64,000 nucleotides of DNA from Sediminibacillus dalangtanensis (GCF_017792025.1 NZ_CP046956.1:3224001-3288000), one strand, 5' to 3'. Shown: positions 25,531 through 34,457, counted from the stretch's first letter. Translations and numbers: made by a program. The notes: a model not told the origin generated them from the sequence alone.

Positions 25531-25707
25531 TCAATTAAATGGCTCGATTACTGTTGTTTTCTGACTATCAGTTACAATCGAGTATTCGCCAGTTAATCGT
25601 TTTAATCCTGATGTATCCGAGATACGCAACCCTGTTTTAAAGGCAATCCATACGATGGGATTACCTCTTTGGGCAGAAGATATATAGAGTCATCTGCCTC
25701 CAAGCGT
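25531..25707 (-). pseudogene. Unidentified decayed coding fragment
   Basis: Two overlapping minus-strand frames look like one former C-terminus. One frame reads EADDSIYLLPKEVIPSYGLP; after a shift it continues with AFKTGLRISDTSGLKRLTG and ends EYSIVTDSQKTTVIEPFN. There is no start codon. I do not recognise the family; TGLRISD is reminiscent of tyrosine recombinases but too short to rely on. Confidence 0.35.
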
Positions 25708-25720
25708 TATAGGATGGTCC

Positions 25721-27364
25721 TCAAGTCTGGCCAGCCGGCACCTTCTTTTCTTTTGCAGAAAACACAAGTTTCCAACTGATCAAAGCGGCAATAAGCACTA
25801 CCACCAGATAACCAATCACTCCGTATGGCAAAAGGGTTGCCAGGTAATGCACCCCGCCAAATAGGCCGACGATGATCATTAAAATGATGTTCTTAGCGGT
25901 ATCCATATCAGACGCGAACTCGAACGAACGGGAAAAGGGGTATGTTTGGTTGTTTAGTAGTTTATAAGATAACAGGGCATGCAATACACCTGTCATTACG
26001 ATCACAAGCAGATCCGGTACAATCCGGAATGAAAACATCGCCAAAAAGAAAATACTGAGTACAACCATGAGCGGTAAATAAAGCTTGGTCAATAAAGCTT
26101 TTAAAGCTGCCCGGTAAAAAATGGATTCATCATGAATCGGAGTGGCCCGAAAAATCCATGCACCCTTATAATTGCTGGAAAACTTGAGCATATGAACGAC
26201 AGCCGGAATCATGATGTTTCCTAAATAAATGGTCAGGAAATATTTGCTTCCCGGCAACCCGCCGAACCCATTCATGCTTATTTCATTGAACAGAAAGATA
26301 AACGGAAACACAAAAGCAAATCCAAGCGAAGGATAAACTTTCAACTTGAATTCCCGTTCCTGTTTCATCATCAGTGCTGAGAAACGGAAAAAAGTCCGCT
26401 CTTCCTTGCTCTTGCAGACAATGTTAGCTAATAAGTGATCGATACGATGTGCCCTTCGCTTATTGTCTCCACTATATTGCAGCAGCTTTTGCAAATTTTG
26501 TTCAAAAGAGGGAACGAGTTTGCTGTATATCACAATGGCCAAAATCGGTACCACGACCGAAAGGATGGAATAGCCGACAATGTAGCCCGCAGAATTGTTG
26601 TTCAATATCCACTCAAATGGCGCACTATACCAAATCGGCGGCAGCAGTAAATGCCACCATTGAAAGGTAACCTCGAAGTTCAAATCGGAAAAGTCGAATA
26701 TTCTCACCAACACTTGGTAACCCGCTACGATACCGACCGAAAGCAGGATCTGCACATAATTGATGACATCTTTTAAGCGTTCTCCATCAAAAAAACGCAA
26801 AATAAATATGTAAATGAGTGCTGTCAACACCACAATCAGCATACCGGTTAGCAAAATTTCGATAAAAAAGATAACGGTAAACAGAACTCCGTTGACAAAC
26901 AAACCGACAAGCAGTGGAACCATAGCGAAGGCACCGGTCACCTGAGTCATATAGATACAGACGTGTACCACCTTTGCCATACTGACTGTCCGCTGGTTGA
27001 CAGGTTTTGTGTGGAGGATGTTTTTGTCTCTTACATCCAGCAGGACAGCAGAAAAATCAGCAATCATGGTGGTCATGAGAATAAACATCATCATGGCGAA
27101 TACAAGACTCATCTGAAACAGATAGTAATCGCCAAACACAATGAACGGAATGAGAATCAATCCATAAAAAGCGTATAAGCCTAGAGATTTGATAAATTGA
27201 TTGCCTTCTTTGGTTTTCGACTGTTCAAAAATCGTCGGGACCCGTCGCTGATCCATCGTCAGCTTCACCTGCAAGATCCGCCGCATAACCGGATAATCGA
27301 CCCCCAGCATGGTAAACAAACGGCTCAAATAGTCCAGCATTCGCAAGGATAAGAAATTCTTCAT
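25721..27364 (-). CDS. ABC-2 type transporter permease
   Basis: A 547-residue membrane protein with roughly eleven hydrophobic segments and a cytoplasmic loop near 280-320. It resembles the large permease of EcsB/YtrC-like ABC exporters. Its ATG overlaps the stop of the ATPase gene by one base (TGATG), so the two form a transporter. The substrate is unknown; such pairs are often linked to peptide export or cell-envelope stress. Confidence 0.85.
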   Translation of the reverse strand: MKNFLSLRMLDYLSRLFTMLGVDYPVMRRILQVKLTMDQRRVPTIFEQSKTKEGNQFIKSLGLYAFYGLILIPFIVFGDYYLFQMSLVFAMMMFILMTTMIADFSAVLLDVRDKNILHTKPVNQRTVSMAKVVHVCIYMTQVTGAFAMVPLLVGLFVNGVLFTVIFFIEILLTGMLIVVLTALIYIFILRFFDGERLKDVINYVQILLSVGIVAGYQVLVRIFDFSDLNFEVTFQWWHLLLPPIWYSAPFEWILNNNSAGYIVGYSILSVVVPILAIVIYSKLVPSFEQNLQKLLQYSGDNKRRAHRIDHLLANIVCKSKEERTFFRFSALMMKQEREFKLKVYPSLGFAFVFPFIFLFNEISMNGFGGLPGSKYFLTIYLGNIMIPAVVHMLKFSSNYKGAWIFRATPIHDESIFYRAALKALLTKLYLPLMVVLSIFFLAMFSFRIVPDLLVIVMTGVLHALLSYKLLNNQTYPFSRSFEFASDMDTAKNIILMIIVGLFGGVHYLATLLPYGVIGYLVVVLIAALISWKLVFSAKEKKVPAGQT

Positions 27365-28158
27365 CAGCTTCCACCTTCCCGGACGATCGACACAAACGAT
27401 TCGGCGATTTCGCGGTGTTCATTGAAACCGGTCAATTGATTGAAGATTTCTTCCAATGTCCCTTCCTCATTTTTTGCCTGCAGTTCAGCAAATGTCCCAT
27501 CGGCAACGATTTTTCCGTCTGCCAGCAGGACGATCCGGCTGCTGATTTTTTCGACCACCTCCATGATATGAGAGGAATAAAAAATCGTTTTTCCTTCGGC
27601 AGCAAGCTGGGCTAGTATTTCTTTGATAATCATCACACTGTTTGCATCCAGCCCACTTAGCGGTTCATCGAGGAATAGCAAATCAGGATCATGCAGTAAA
27701 CTGGAGATGATCAGTACTTTTTGTTTCATTCCTTTAGAAAAGGAGGAAATTTTCGTGTGGAATACACCACGCATTTCAAATTTATCTAGTAGAAGCAAGG
27801 CTTTCCGCTCGGCAGCTTCGGGATTCATCCCATACATTTCGCCCGTGAACGTAAGGTATTCGCAGGCAGTCAAGTTGTCATAAATCTCAGCATTTTCCGG
27901 AACATAGCCGATCTTCCGCTTATAGGAAGGATCTCCATCGGCGATGTCTTGCCCAAAAATTTCCACCTTGCCGTTATACCCTCCTACCAGTCCGAGCATA
28001 ATTTTCACGGTCGTACTTTTTCCGGCCCCGTTAGGTCCTATGTATCCGATGATCTGGCCGGGATACACGTCCAAATCGATCCATTTGAGTACCGGATCCC
28101 CACCATAGCTCATCGATAAGTTGGACAGGGAGAGGATTTTTTCGTCCTGATTGACCAC
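27364..28158 (-). CDS. ABC transporter ATP-binding protein
   Basis: A 264-residue ATPase with Walker A GPNGAGKSTT near residue 37, the signature FSKGMKQKV (Lys-Gly replacing Gly-Gly) near 143, Walker B LLFLDEPLSGLD near 162 and the switch His in SSHIMEVVE. It begins with GTG, with AAGGTGAT upstream, and is translationally coupled to the permease gene. Confidence 0.92.
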   Translation of the reverse strand: MVNQDEKILSLSNLSMSYGGDPVLKWIDLDVYPGQIIGYIGPNGAGKSTTVKIMLGLVGGYNGKVEIFGQDIADGDPSYKRKIGYVPENAEIYDNLTACEYLTFTGEMYGMNPEAAERKALLLLDKFEMRGVFHTKISSFSKGMKQKVLIISSLLHDPDLLFLDEPLSGLDANSVMIIKEILAQLAAEGKTIFYSSHIMEVVEKISSRIVLLADGKIVADGTFAELQAKNEEGTLEEIFNQLTGFNEHREIAESFVSIVREGGS

Positions 28159-28336
28159 CTTTTCATCACCTTCTTCATTAGTATGTACTTTTACCTTAAC
28201 ATAATTTTCCTTTCTGTGAGGTAGTGATTTTCAGGAGAAAAAGCGTAAGTACCTATCCATGACTGCACTTAATAAAAACCAAACCATAACAGGATAGGCA
28301 AAATGGAATTCACACCAGATGGGGAACATCTCCAGC
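28159..28336. other. Non-coding promoter region of the ABC exporter pair
   Basis: No gene is seen between the ATPase start and the dispersed repeat. The sequence is AT-rich near the gene and should hold its promoter, but I cannot pick clear boxes. Confidence 0.3.
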
Positions 28337-28460
28337 AACGGAGGCAAGGTGCGTAGACTCTAGCGGGATGAGTGCGAGCTGAAGATCCACTTGGCAAAGC
28401 GGTATTCTTTGCCAAGTTAGCTGAAGCCGGACACGGAAAGCGAAGTACCTTGCCGGAGTG
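28337..28460 (+). repeat. Dispersed structured intergenic repeat, full copy
   Basis: The element is bounded by near-perfect inverted ends (GGCAAGGTGC and GTACCTTGCC). It contains an internal perfect hairpin with 11-base arms ACTTGGCAAAG and CTTTGCCAAGT and a 7-base loop. Its first 57 bases recur at 12355-12411. It has no coding capacity. The form suggests a miniature mobile element or a structured RNA element spread between genes. Confidence 0.75.
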
Positions 28461-28541
28461 ATGATTTGATTTGCACTATTACTAAGAGAAAGTTAGAATG
28501 ATTTACTTTTTCCTAAGTTAATTGGGGGTTATTAAAAATAT

Positions 28542-28568
28542 AAAAACCGAACGAATCGCTCGGTTTTT
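28542..28568. terminator. Terminator-like hairpin
   Basis: AAAAACCGA and TCGGTTTTT pair around a short loop, ready to terminate on both strands. It probably ends the operon whose last gene stops at 28683. Related to the hairpin at 12208-12252. Confidence 0.65.
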
Positions 28569-28682
28569 GTTGTGGTCGCTATACTACTGTTCCAGCCCCG
28601 CCTTTTCGTAATATTGCCGCCTCTTACTCTGGAAGGAGGTAAAAATCTTTATATGTTATATCCCAGCTAACAGCTTCTCCTA

Positions 28683-29504
28683 TCAAACATGTTTCACAAA
28701 GCTCGCTTTTATTTCTTCGAGCACCTCTTCACCTGGTCGATCCCAAATGGCCTGGTTGATGATTTCCACTTCAATCGGGCCATAGTAGCCGGCCGCTTCC
28801 ACCGCATGACGGATTCGGTTGATTTCAATTACCCCATCCCCCATCATTCCTCTCCCTTTAAACATGTCCGGCACAGGGATAACCCAGTCAGAAACGTGAA
28901 AACCGAGAACACGACCAGTCGCTCGTTCAATCTGTCGATAAAGTTCGGGATCCCACCATACATGAAAGACATCGACAATCACGCCTACCTCTTCAGGTCT
29001 GAACTGCTCGGCAATTGTATTGGCCTGATTCAGCGTTGAAATGACCGATCGGTCCGCCGCATACATTGGATGCAATGGTTCAATACCGAGCTTAATCCCA
29101 TAGGATAGGGCAAACGGAACAAGCTTGGCGATCCCTTCTTCCACATGCTTTCTGGCCGTCTCTATGTCACGGTCTGGTCCCGGTCCGCAGACAAGCACAA
29201 GGGTATCCGTTCCGAGCTCGGCAGCTTCCTCTACTGCCCGTCGGTTATCATCGAGACGCTGCTCTCTTTCCGCTGCAGTCGATGCCGGAAACATCCCGCC
29301 ACGGCAGAGACTCGACACATGCAAACCAGCATCGCGAATCATATTCCTGCTCGCCTGCAAGCCTGTTTCTTCTACTTTGTGCCGCCACAAAGCAATCTGT
29401 CCGATTTCCGCTTCTTCACAGCCACGGACGGCCTCTTTCAGATTCCATTGTTCTGTGGTAATTTGATTCAAACTCAATCTATTTAATATTGCCGGTTTGG
29501 TCAT
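28683..29504 (-). CDS. Sugar phosphate isomerase/epimerase-like TIM-barrel protein
   Basis: A 273-residue AP-endonuclease-2/xylose isomerase-like barrel. Typical metal-site segments are visible: GIEPLHPMYAADRS, VGVIVDVFHVWWDPEL, VLGFHVSDW and GPIEVEIIN. Members include epimerases, dehydratases and 3-keto-glycoside cleaving enzymes. Its start overlaps the DUF993 gene by four bases. It belongs to an AraC-controlled set with a Gfo/Idh/MocA dehydrogenase, so it likely acts on an oxidised sugar. Confidence 0.85.
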   Translation of the reverse strand: MTKPAILNRLSLNQITTEQWNLKEAVRGCEEAEIGQIALWRHKVEETGLQASRNMIRDAGLHVSSLCRGGMFPASTAAEREQRLDDNRRAVEEAAELGTDTLVLVCGPGPDRDIETARKHVEEGIAKLVPFALSYGIKLGIEPLHPMYAADRSVISTLNQANTIAEQFRPEEVGVIVDVFHVWWDPELYRQIERATGRVLGFHVSDWVIPVPDMFKGRGMMGDGVIEINRIRHAVEAAGYYGPIEVEIINQAIWDRPGEEVLEEIKASFVKHV

Positions 29505-30682
29505 CCTTTGTCCCCCTGTTCAATTCCAGCTTGTGCCAGCAAAAGCTTCATCCTGGTTGCGGCAAGCTCCGGCTTTTCCAATAAGCCCGCCTGGTCTGCA
29601 AAGACAAATAAATCGGCCAAATGCGTTATCGAGCGTGCGCTTTCCCTACCGCCGAGCATACGGAAATGCGTCTGATGTCCATTCAAATAAGCCATGAATA
29701 CCACACCGGTTTTATAGGAAAACGTCGGTTTTTGGAAAATATGCCGGGCAAGCGGCACCGTTTTTTCCAATATCCCATCATAAGCAGCTTCGTCTCCAAC
29801 GTCCAACGCATGTAAGGCTGCCGCCGCAGCAGGGGCAATCGCATCAAAGATACCGAGCAACGCATGGCTGTAACCGTGCTCGTCCCCCTTGATCAATGCC
29901 GGATAGTGAAAGTCATCACCGGTGTACATACGCACAATTTCCGGAAGGAGCCGGCGCATTTTGATTTCCTGCCCAGCATCCAACAAGGACACTTTTATGC
30001 CCTCGACTTTGCTTTCGTTATCCCGAATGATTGCCAGGCAGACATCCATCGCTTCGTCAATCGATTCGTGTCCCCAGTATCCTTTCAAGGCTGGATCGAA
30101 CATATCACCAAGCCAGTGCAAAATCACCGGTTCAGAAACATTTTCCAGGATACAGTTGTAAACATGCCTATAATCATCCGGTCCTTTGGCACAAGCTGCT
30201 AGAGCCCTGCTGGCCATCAGAATGATCTGGCTACCTTCCCCTTCGATAAATGCACATTGCTCTAGATAGGCATTTTTCACATCCTCCAAGGTAACATCCG
30301 GCGATGGTGCGAGTTGATCGGTTCCTGCTCCACTGGCGATTCTGCCGCCAACCTCCCTCGCTTCCTTCGCTGAACGGCGGATTAAATGTTTGGCATTTTC
30401 CCAATTCAACCCCATTCCCCGTTGGGCGGTATCCATTGCCTCTGCTACCGACAATCCAAGCGACCATAAGTGATGTCGGTATGCCAGGGTCGCATTCCAA
30501 TCGACACTGGTATCGAAAATCGGATCAGCATCTGCCAACGGATCGGCAACGACATGAGCAGCAGAAAAGGCGGTCCGGCTGGAAAACTTTTTTTTCGGTG
30601 GTATGGAAAATGGGAAAGAGGCCTTCATTTGATAGGTGTAGAGCTTTCGGCCCTTCGCAGGTAAAATCAATTTGATGCTCAT
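29501..30682 (-). CDS. DUF993 family protein (dihydrodipicolinate synthase-like)
   Basis: A 393-residue protein that I recognise as the DUF993 family, distantly related to class I aldolases of the DHDPS/NAL type. Visible segments include QRGMGLNWENAKHLIRRSA, VILHWLGDMFDPALKGYWG and VEGIKVSLLD, whose Lys could serve as the Schiff-base residue. The ATG at 30682 follows AGGAGGGG with a good spacer. Its reaction is unproven. The neighbours suggest an aldol-type cleavage of a keto-sugar or keto-acid. Confidence 0.8.
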   Translation of the reverse strand: MSIKLILPAKGRKLYTYQMKASFPFSIPPKKKFSSRTAFSAAHVVADPLADADPIFDTSVDWNATLAYRHHLWSLGLSVAEAMDTAQRGMGLNWENAKHLIRRSAKEAREVGGRIASGAGTDQLAPSPDVTLEDVKNAYLEQCAFIEGEGSQIILMASRALAACAKGPDDYRHVYNCILENVSEPVILHWLGDMFDPALKGYWGHESIDEAMDVCLAIIRDNESKVEGIKVSLLDAGQEIKMRRLLPEIVRMYTGDDFHYPALIKGDEHGYSHALLGIFDAIAPAAAAALHALDVGDEAAYDGILEKTVPLARHIFQKPTFSYKTGVVFMAYLNGHQTHFRMLGGRESARSITHLADLFVFADQAGLLEKPELAATRMKLLLAQAGIEQGDKG

Positions 30683-30694
30683 ACGCATCCCCTC

Positions 30695-31843
30695 CTATAC
30701 AATCAGTTCTGGGACTTCTACCCAGCATCTTTCTTTCCAGGACTTCAATGCCAAGTCAGATAACTGGGTCCCTTTAGCACCCTCAAGTAGGTCCCAAGGA
30801 AATGGTTCGTCGGCAGCAACATGTTTCAGGAACAATTCCCATTGCAATTTGAAGCCATTGTCGAACGTTTGATTGTCGGGCACCTCTTCCCATTGAGAAA
30901 GAAAATCATGCGGGTTCGGTATATCCGGATTCCAAACCGGCTTTGGAGTGTTGACGCGATGCTGTGTTTTACAATCCCGAAGTCCTGCTACGGCACTGCC
31001 TTCCGTCCCGTCAACCTGAATGGTCAATAAGTCGTCCCGATTTACTCGGACCGCCCAGGATGAGTTAGCTTGAACAATAACCCCATTTTCCAATTCAAAC
31101 GTGCCATAGGCCGCATCATCTGCCGTACATCTGTATTTCTCCCCTTGTTCGTCCAGTCGTTCCGGTATATGGGTTGCGCCGATACAAGAAACCGAACGGA
31201 TACCACCAAACAGGTTATCGATTACATAGCGCCAGTGCGCAAACATATCGACAATGATCCCGCCGCCGTCTTCCTCCCGGTAATTCCAGGATGGCCGCTG
31301 CCCCTCCTGCCAGTCTCCTTCAAACACCCAATAACCAAATTCGATACGGACAGACAGCATCTTTCCGAAGAATCCTGCATCAATCAATCGTTGGAGCTTT
31401 AACAAGCCCGGCAGAAATAATTTGTCCTGTACGACACCATTTTTCACCCCCGCGTGTTTGGCGAGCCTGGCCAATTCGAGCGATTCCTCCAAACTGGTGG
31501 CAGTCGGTTTCTCACAATAAATATGTTTGCCCGCTTTTATTGCCCTGCGGATACTATCGCCCCTTCTCACCGTTGTCTGGGAGTCAAAGTAAATCTTGTT
31601 TTGTTTATCGGCAAGCGTCTCTTCGAGATTCGTGCTCCAACGCTTGATACTGTGCTGGTCAGCCAATTTCTTCAGCTTTTCCTGATTTCTTCCTACTAAA
31701 ATGGGGTCGGGCATCAAGGTGTCACCATTGTTTAAAACAACCCCACCCTGATTTTGGATAGCGACAATAGAACGAATCAAATGCTGATTTGTTCCCATCC
31801 GACCCGTAACCCCGTTCATAATGATTCCGATTTTCTGCTGCAT
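30695..31843 (-). CDS. Gfo/Idh/MocA-family NAD(P)-dependent sugar oxidoreductase
   Basis: A 382-residue oxidoreductase. An N-terminal Rossmann domain includes GIIMNGVTGRMGTNQHL. The EKPTATSLEESLELA motif carries the catalytic Lys, followed by the alpha/beta substrate domain with DMFAHWRYVIDNLFGG. The ATG at 31843 is preceded by AAAGGGG. It heads the trio with the DUF993 and TIM-barrel genes and probably oxidises the entering sugar or glycoside. An inverted repeat at 31862-31882 lies just before its ribosome site. Confidence 0.87.
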   Translation of the reverse strand: MQQKIGIIMNGVTGRMGTNQHLIRSIVAIQNQGGVVLNNGDTLMPDPILVGRNQEKLKKLADQHSIKRWSTNLEETLADKQNKIYFDSQTTVRRGDSIRRAIKAGKHIYCEKPTATSLEESLELARLAKHAGVKNGVVQDKLFLPGLLKLQRLIDAGFFGKMLSVRIEFGYWVFEGDWQEGQRPSWNYREEDGGGIIVDMFAHWRYVIDNLFGGIRSVSCIGATHIPERLDEQGEKYRCTADDAAYGTFELENGVIVQANSSWAVRVNRDDLLTIQVDGTEGSAVAGLRDCKTQHRVNTPKPVWNPDIPNPHDFLSQWEEVPDNQTFDNGFKLQWELFLKHVAADEPFPWDLLEGAKGTQLSDLALKSWKERCWVEVPELIV

Positions 31844-31861
31844 GTATGTAACCCCTTTCAT

Positions 31862-31882
31862 CGTTATGACTCTATCATAACG
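31862..31882 (-). promoter_or_regulatory. Inverted repeat before the oxidoreductase gene
   Basis: CGTTATGA and TCATAACG, 8-base perfect arms separated by 5 bases. On the minus strand it contains TATGAT, a good -10 box, but no good -35 box is seen, as is common for activator-dependent promoters. Candidate binding site for the AraC-type regulator encoded next door. Confidence 0.55.
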
Positions 31883-31885
31883 GCA

Positions 31886-31922
31886 TGAAAAAAATCCGTC
31901 TTACTAATCTAAGAACGGATTT
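31886..31922 (-). terminator. Terminator of the AraC-family gene
   Basis: Stem AAATCCGT / ACGGATTT on the minus strand, extended by further pairing, followed by seven T. It separates the regulator gene from the catabolic trio, which therefore needs its own promoter. Confidence 0.8.
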
Positions 31923-31955
31923 CTAAGAATCGGAAACGGGTTAGGAATGGCTGCT

Positions 31956-32789
31956 TTATTTTTGAATTAACTCCTGATTGTAGGCGGTACGGTATTTCTT
32001 CGGAGAAATTTGCACAACATTTTTAAAGGCTCGATAGAAGGTCGATAATGATTCGAAACCTACTTCAAAGCATATCGATGCGATATCTTTGTTTGTACTT
32101 GCCAACAGTTTTTTGGCAAGATCGATACGTACCTCGGTTAAATACTGCATCGGGGTGACCTGGTAGCGTTCTTTGAAAATATTGTTCAGATGACGGGTAC
32201 TGATTCCCAATTTATTCGCTAGGTCCGTCGAACTGAGAATTTCGAAATAATGGGTATCGATATAGTGTTGCAATCGCTCTGCGCGTAGCACGTTGGCATC
32301 AAATACATCAGTGTCATTCTGCGACCTAGCAAACTTCAAAAGCAGTTCAGAGAGAAAAATCCGCATTGCCACGTAATTAAGCTTTTCACCCTGGGATTGC
32401 TCATAAAGCATTTTCCGAAGCAGCTGCCGGACGTTGCTTCCTTCAAAGGGATTCAGTTCGACAAACTGCGTTTCAGCAAACGATTGCTCAAGCAATTCAT
32501 TTTTAACGGAGTTCTCCAATATCGTTTGCTCAAACGCAAGAACAAGTACCGTCAGCTTGGAGTCGGAAATGATGGAATGATCGGAATAAGGGGAAATAAC
32601 AGCCACATTGTCCTGTTTAAAGGCATAACTCTTTCCGTTCAGCACAATCCGGCCTTCTCCTTCCAGAGCATATAAAATTTCGTACACCTCGTGATGGTGC
32701 TCGCTGACTAAATCTCCTGCCAGATGGTTGCTTTCATAAAGCCGAATCCCTTCCTCGGATAAGTGCAAATCCACACGGTTGATTTTCAC
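31956..32789 (-). CDS. AraC-family transcriptional regulator
   Basis: A 277-residue regulator with an N-terminal cupin-like sensor domain (EHHHEVYEILYALEGEGRIVLNG region) and a C-terminal double helix-turn-helix (about 175-275), including TDLANKLGISTRHLNNIFKE and the AraC signature ISPKKYR. It probably senses a sugar and activates the neighbouring oxidoreductase/DUF993/isomerase genes. A terminator lies between it and them. Confidence 0.9.
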   Translation of the reverse strand: MKINRVDLHLSEEGIRLYESNHLAGDLVSEHHHEVYEILYALEGEGRIVLNGKSYAFKQDNVAVISPYSDHSIISDSKLTVLVLAFEQTILENSVKNELLEQSFAETQFVELNPFEGSNVRQLLRKMLYEQSQGEKLNYVAMRIFLSELLLKFARSQNDTDVFDANVLRAERLQHYIDTHYFEILSSTDLANKLGISTRHLNNIFKERYQVTPMQYLTEVRIDLAKKLLASTNKDIASICFEVGFESLSTFYRAFKNVVQISPKKYRTAYNQELIQK

Positions 32790-32866
32790 CAGCTCCCCCG
32801 TTCTATTATTTCGATTCTATTAGTTATATATTAGCATAGGAAAGGTTTCATGACTCCGACAGCCGG

Positions 32867-33094
32867 TCATGTTTTACGCATGAAATTTCCGCTATCCTGA
32901 ATAAATGCATTCCCATTGACGTTGTAGATATTATAGCCGGCAGGTTCTCCCACAGAATTTTGAGAGTTCTTGTATTGCAGACTCTTTGGCAGACTGTTTC
33001 TCACTTTAATCTCCTTACAGTCAGCCTTGTCTAAGGCATTCTCTTTCACTAACAAGATATTGAAAAGCTCTATGGAGAGAATGTACACTTTCAT
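32867..33094 (-). CDS. Hypothetical small protein, doubtful
   Basis: A 75-residue open frame with a weak ribosome site (AAAGATGA). No family is recognised. The C-terminal half is polar and Asn-rich (YNIYNVNGNAF), which could be a leftover of a spore or surface protein. It may be non-coding. Confidence 0.25.
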   Translation of the reverse strand: MKVYILSIELFNILLVKENALDKADCKEIKVRNSLPKSLQYKNSQNSVGEPAGYNIYNVNGNAFIQDSGNFMRKT

Positions 33095-33142
33095 TCATCT
33101 TTGACTAATTGTGCATGAAATTAGAAAAGGAAATAAAACACT

Positions 33143-33167
33143 AAAAAAGCCTGGGTTTAACCAAGCT
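33143..33167 (-). terminator. Terminator of the YcxB-like gene cluster
   Basis: AGCTTGG pairs with CCCAGGCT (one G-T pair and a bulge) around TTAAA, followed by six T on the minus strand, shortly after the stop codons at 33178 and 33338. Confidence 0.6.
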
Positions 33168-33177
33168 CCTTTTACCG

Positions 33178-33348
33178 CTAATCTTCTATTAAATTAACTT
33201 TGATCTTTCTAAAACGTACTATTTTGCCGTCAACGCGATTCTGCTTTCCTCTTTCAACCCAACCTAATGGTGTCCACTCGAGATTCAAGGAATAGATACG
33301 ATTCAAGATTGCACAAATCATACACTGGATAAATGATTCAACCGCCAT
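33178..33348 (-). CDS. Possible 56-residue protein overlapping the YcxB-like gene
   Basis: An ATG at 33348 overlaps the end of the preceding gene by 11 bases. The frame encodes a protein with the core LEWTPLGWVERGKQN and a basic C-terminus, and ends just before the terminator. The ribosome site is weak and no family is known. It may be the remains of a longer gene. Confidence 0.35.
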   Translation of the reverse strand: MAVESFIQCMICAILNRIYSLNLEWTPLGWVERGKQNRVDGKIVRFRKIKVNLIED

Positions 33349-33871
33349 TCACCATTCTCATTCGCTCTTTTATGTAATGATGGTAATTTTTTTCTTCATC
33401 CAAACTTAAATTGTCAGATTCCTTCTTGATAATAATTGCAAAAACGTCTGACAGATACAGAAAAAAGTGATGATCATCTTCTGTAATTTTTTCAAAATCG
33501 CTCCATTGGTAATGATCATGAAAGTTATCAGTGCTTCGTTCCAGTCCATTGTCCGAAATCACCACCCTGTAAGCGCCCAACATGGGATGCCGTTTGGTTT
33601 TCCTGTACATTCTCTTAATACTTAACAATGTTAGTTTGTCATAAACAGGGGAGAAAACCAAAAAGTAACTGAGCGTCAAGACAACTGTCAAGAGGAGCTC
33701 ACTGGTAAGGGGAGCTCTTCCTAACGATAACAACATAAAGACAAATATACAGATAGACGTTATAATCCCTGCATATTTTTTTCTGCTAGTATGTAGCTTT
33801 GTATTGGCTAGAGTGTTCTTTTGTAAAGCCATCACATCTTCAAGCGTTAACCGATATCTCACCTCTACCAT
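33338..33871 (-). CDS. YcxB-like membrane protein
   Basis: A 177-residue protein with two adjacent membrane helices (about 34-52 and 58-78), followed by a YcxB-like C-terminal domain. That domain carries the typical VVISDNGLER...YQWSDFEKITEDD pattern and FLYLSD. The role is unknown; the family has a PH-like fold in its soluble part. It is preceded by the small lipoprotein gene. Confidence 0.75.
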   Translation of the reverse strand: MVEVRYRLTLEDVMALQKNTLANTKLHTSRKKYAGIITSICIFVFMLLSLGRAPLTSELLLTVVLTLSYFLVFSPVYDKLTLLSIKRMYRKTKRHPMLGAYRVVISDNGLERSTDNFHDHYQWSDFEKITEDDHHFFLYLSDVFAIIIKKESDNLSLDEEKNYHHYIKERMRMVNGG

Positions 33872-33921
33872 AATCTTTTCCTTTCTGGAGGTTTTCTCCT
33901 CTTATACTTTTACCAAGTGTC

Positions 33922-34323
33922 TTATTCGAACGTTTCCAAGTCTTCTATTTTCCATCTCGTTTTTTCAAAATCCGGATCATTCCACTCAAAACCGACCTTT
34001 CCAGCGTTCAATGTCTGATCCTCCGTCACATTTCTCACCCGTACAACTGCTTGTACAACATAAGGCTTAGCAGTCTGAGAATCTCTAAACGCATTCATTT
34101 CCGAATAAGCGGTATTCAATGTGATACCGTACTCTCCGCTTTTGTGCCCTTCTCCGCTTTCTATCCTTTTCGTACGCTCTTCCGGACTTTCCTCTGTTTG
34201 ATCTTCCTTTTTCTTTGCTTCCGACTGATTCTGCCCTTTTTCCGATTCATCGCTTTGACAGGCTGATAGAGAAAGTACAAGAAGAATGACTACTATTATG
34301 GAGATAGAATCTCTTTTTTTCAT
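33922..34323 (-). CDS. Lipoprotein, DUF4352-like and probably short
   Basis: A 133-residue lipoprotein: signal peptide with LSAC and Cys22, a charged Glu/Lys/Gln-rich linker (24-60), then a beta-rich segment (YVVQAVVRVRNVTEDQTLNAG) resembling the start of DUF4352 (Telomeric-repeat-like immunoglobulin) domains. It stops earlier than those domains usually do, so it may be C-terminally truncated. The function is unknown. Confidence 0.6.
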   Translation of the reverse strand: MKKRDSISIIVVILLVLSLSACQSDESEKGQNQSEAKKKEDQTEESPEERTKRIESGEGHKSGEYGITLNTAYSEMNAFRDSQTAKPYVVQAVVRVRNVTEDQTLNAGKVGFEWNDPDFEKTRWKIEDLETFE

Positions 34324-34457
34324 ATAACCCCTCTTCCTGTTCCATTACAATTTTACCATAATATGTTATTATTTTGATGAATTTTTTTACTTACTGCAAC
34401 ATTCTTCCATTTTCCACAACATCTCTTCTCCTGGACTGAAATGGACAATCTATTAAA

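Noticed and set aside
25531..25707. Tyrosine recombinase remnant
   Set aside because: Only TGLRISD resembles box I; no Arg-His-Arg-Tyr context is visible, so it was kept only as an unidentified fragment.
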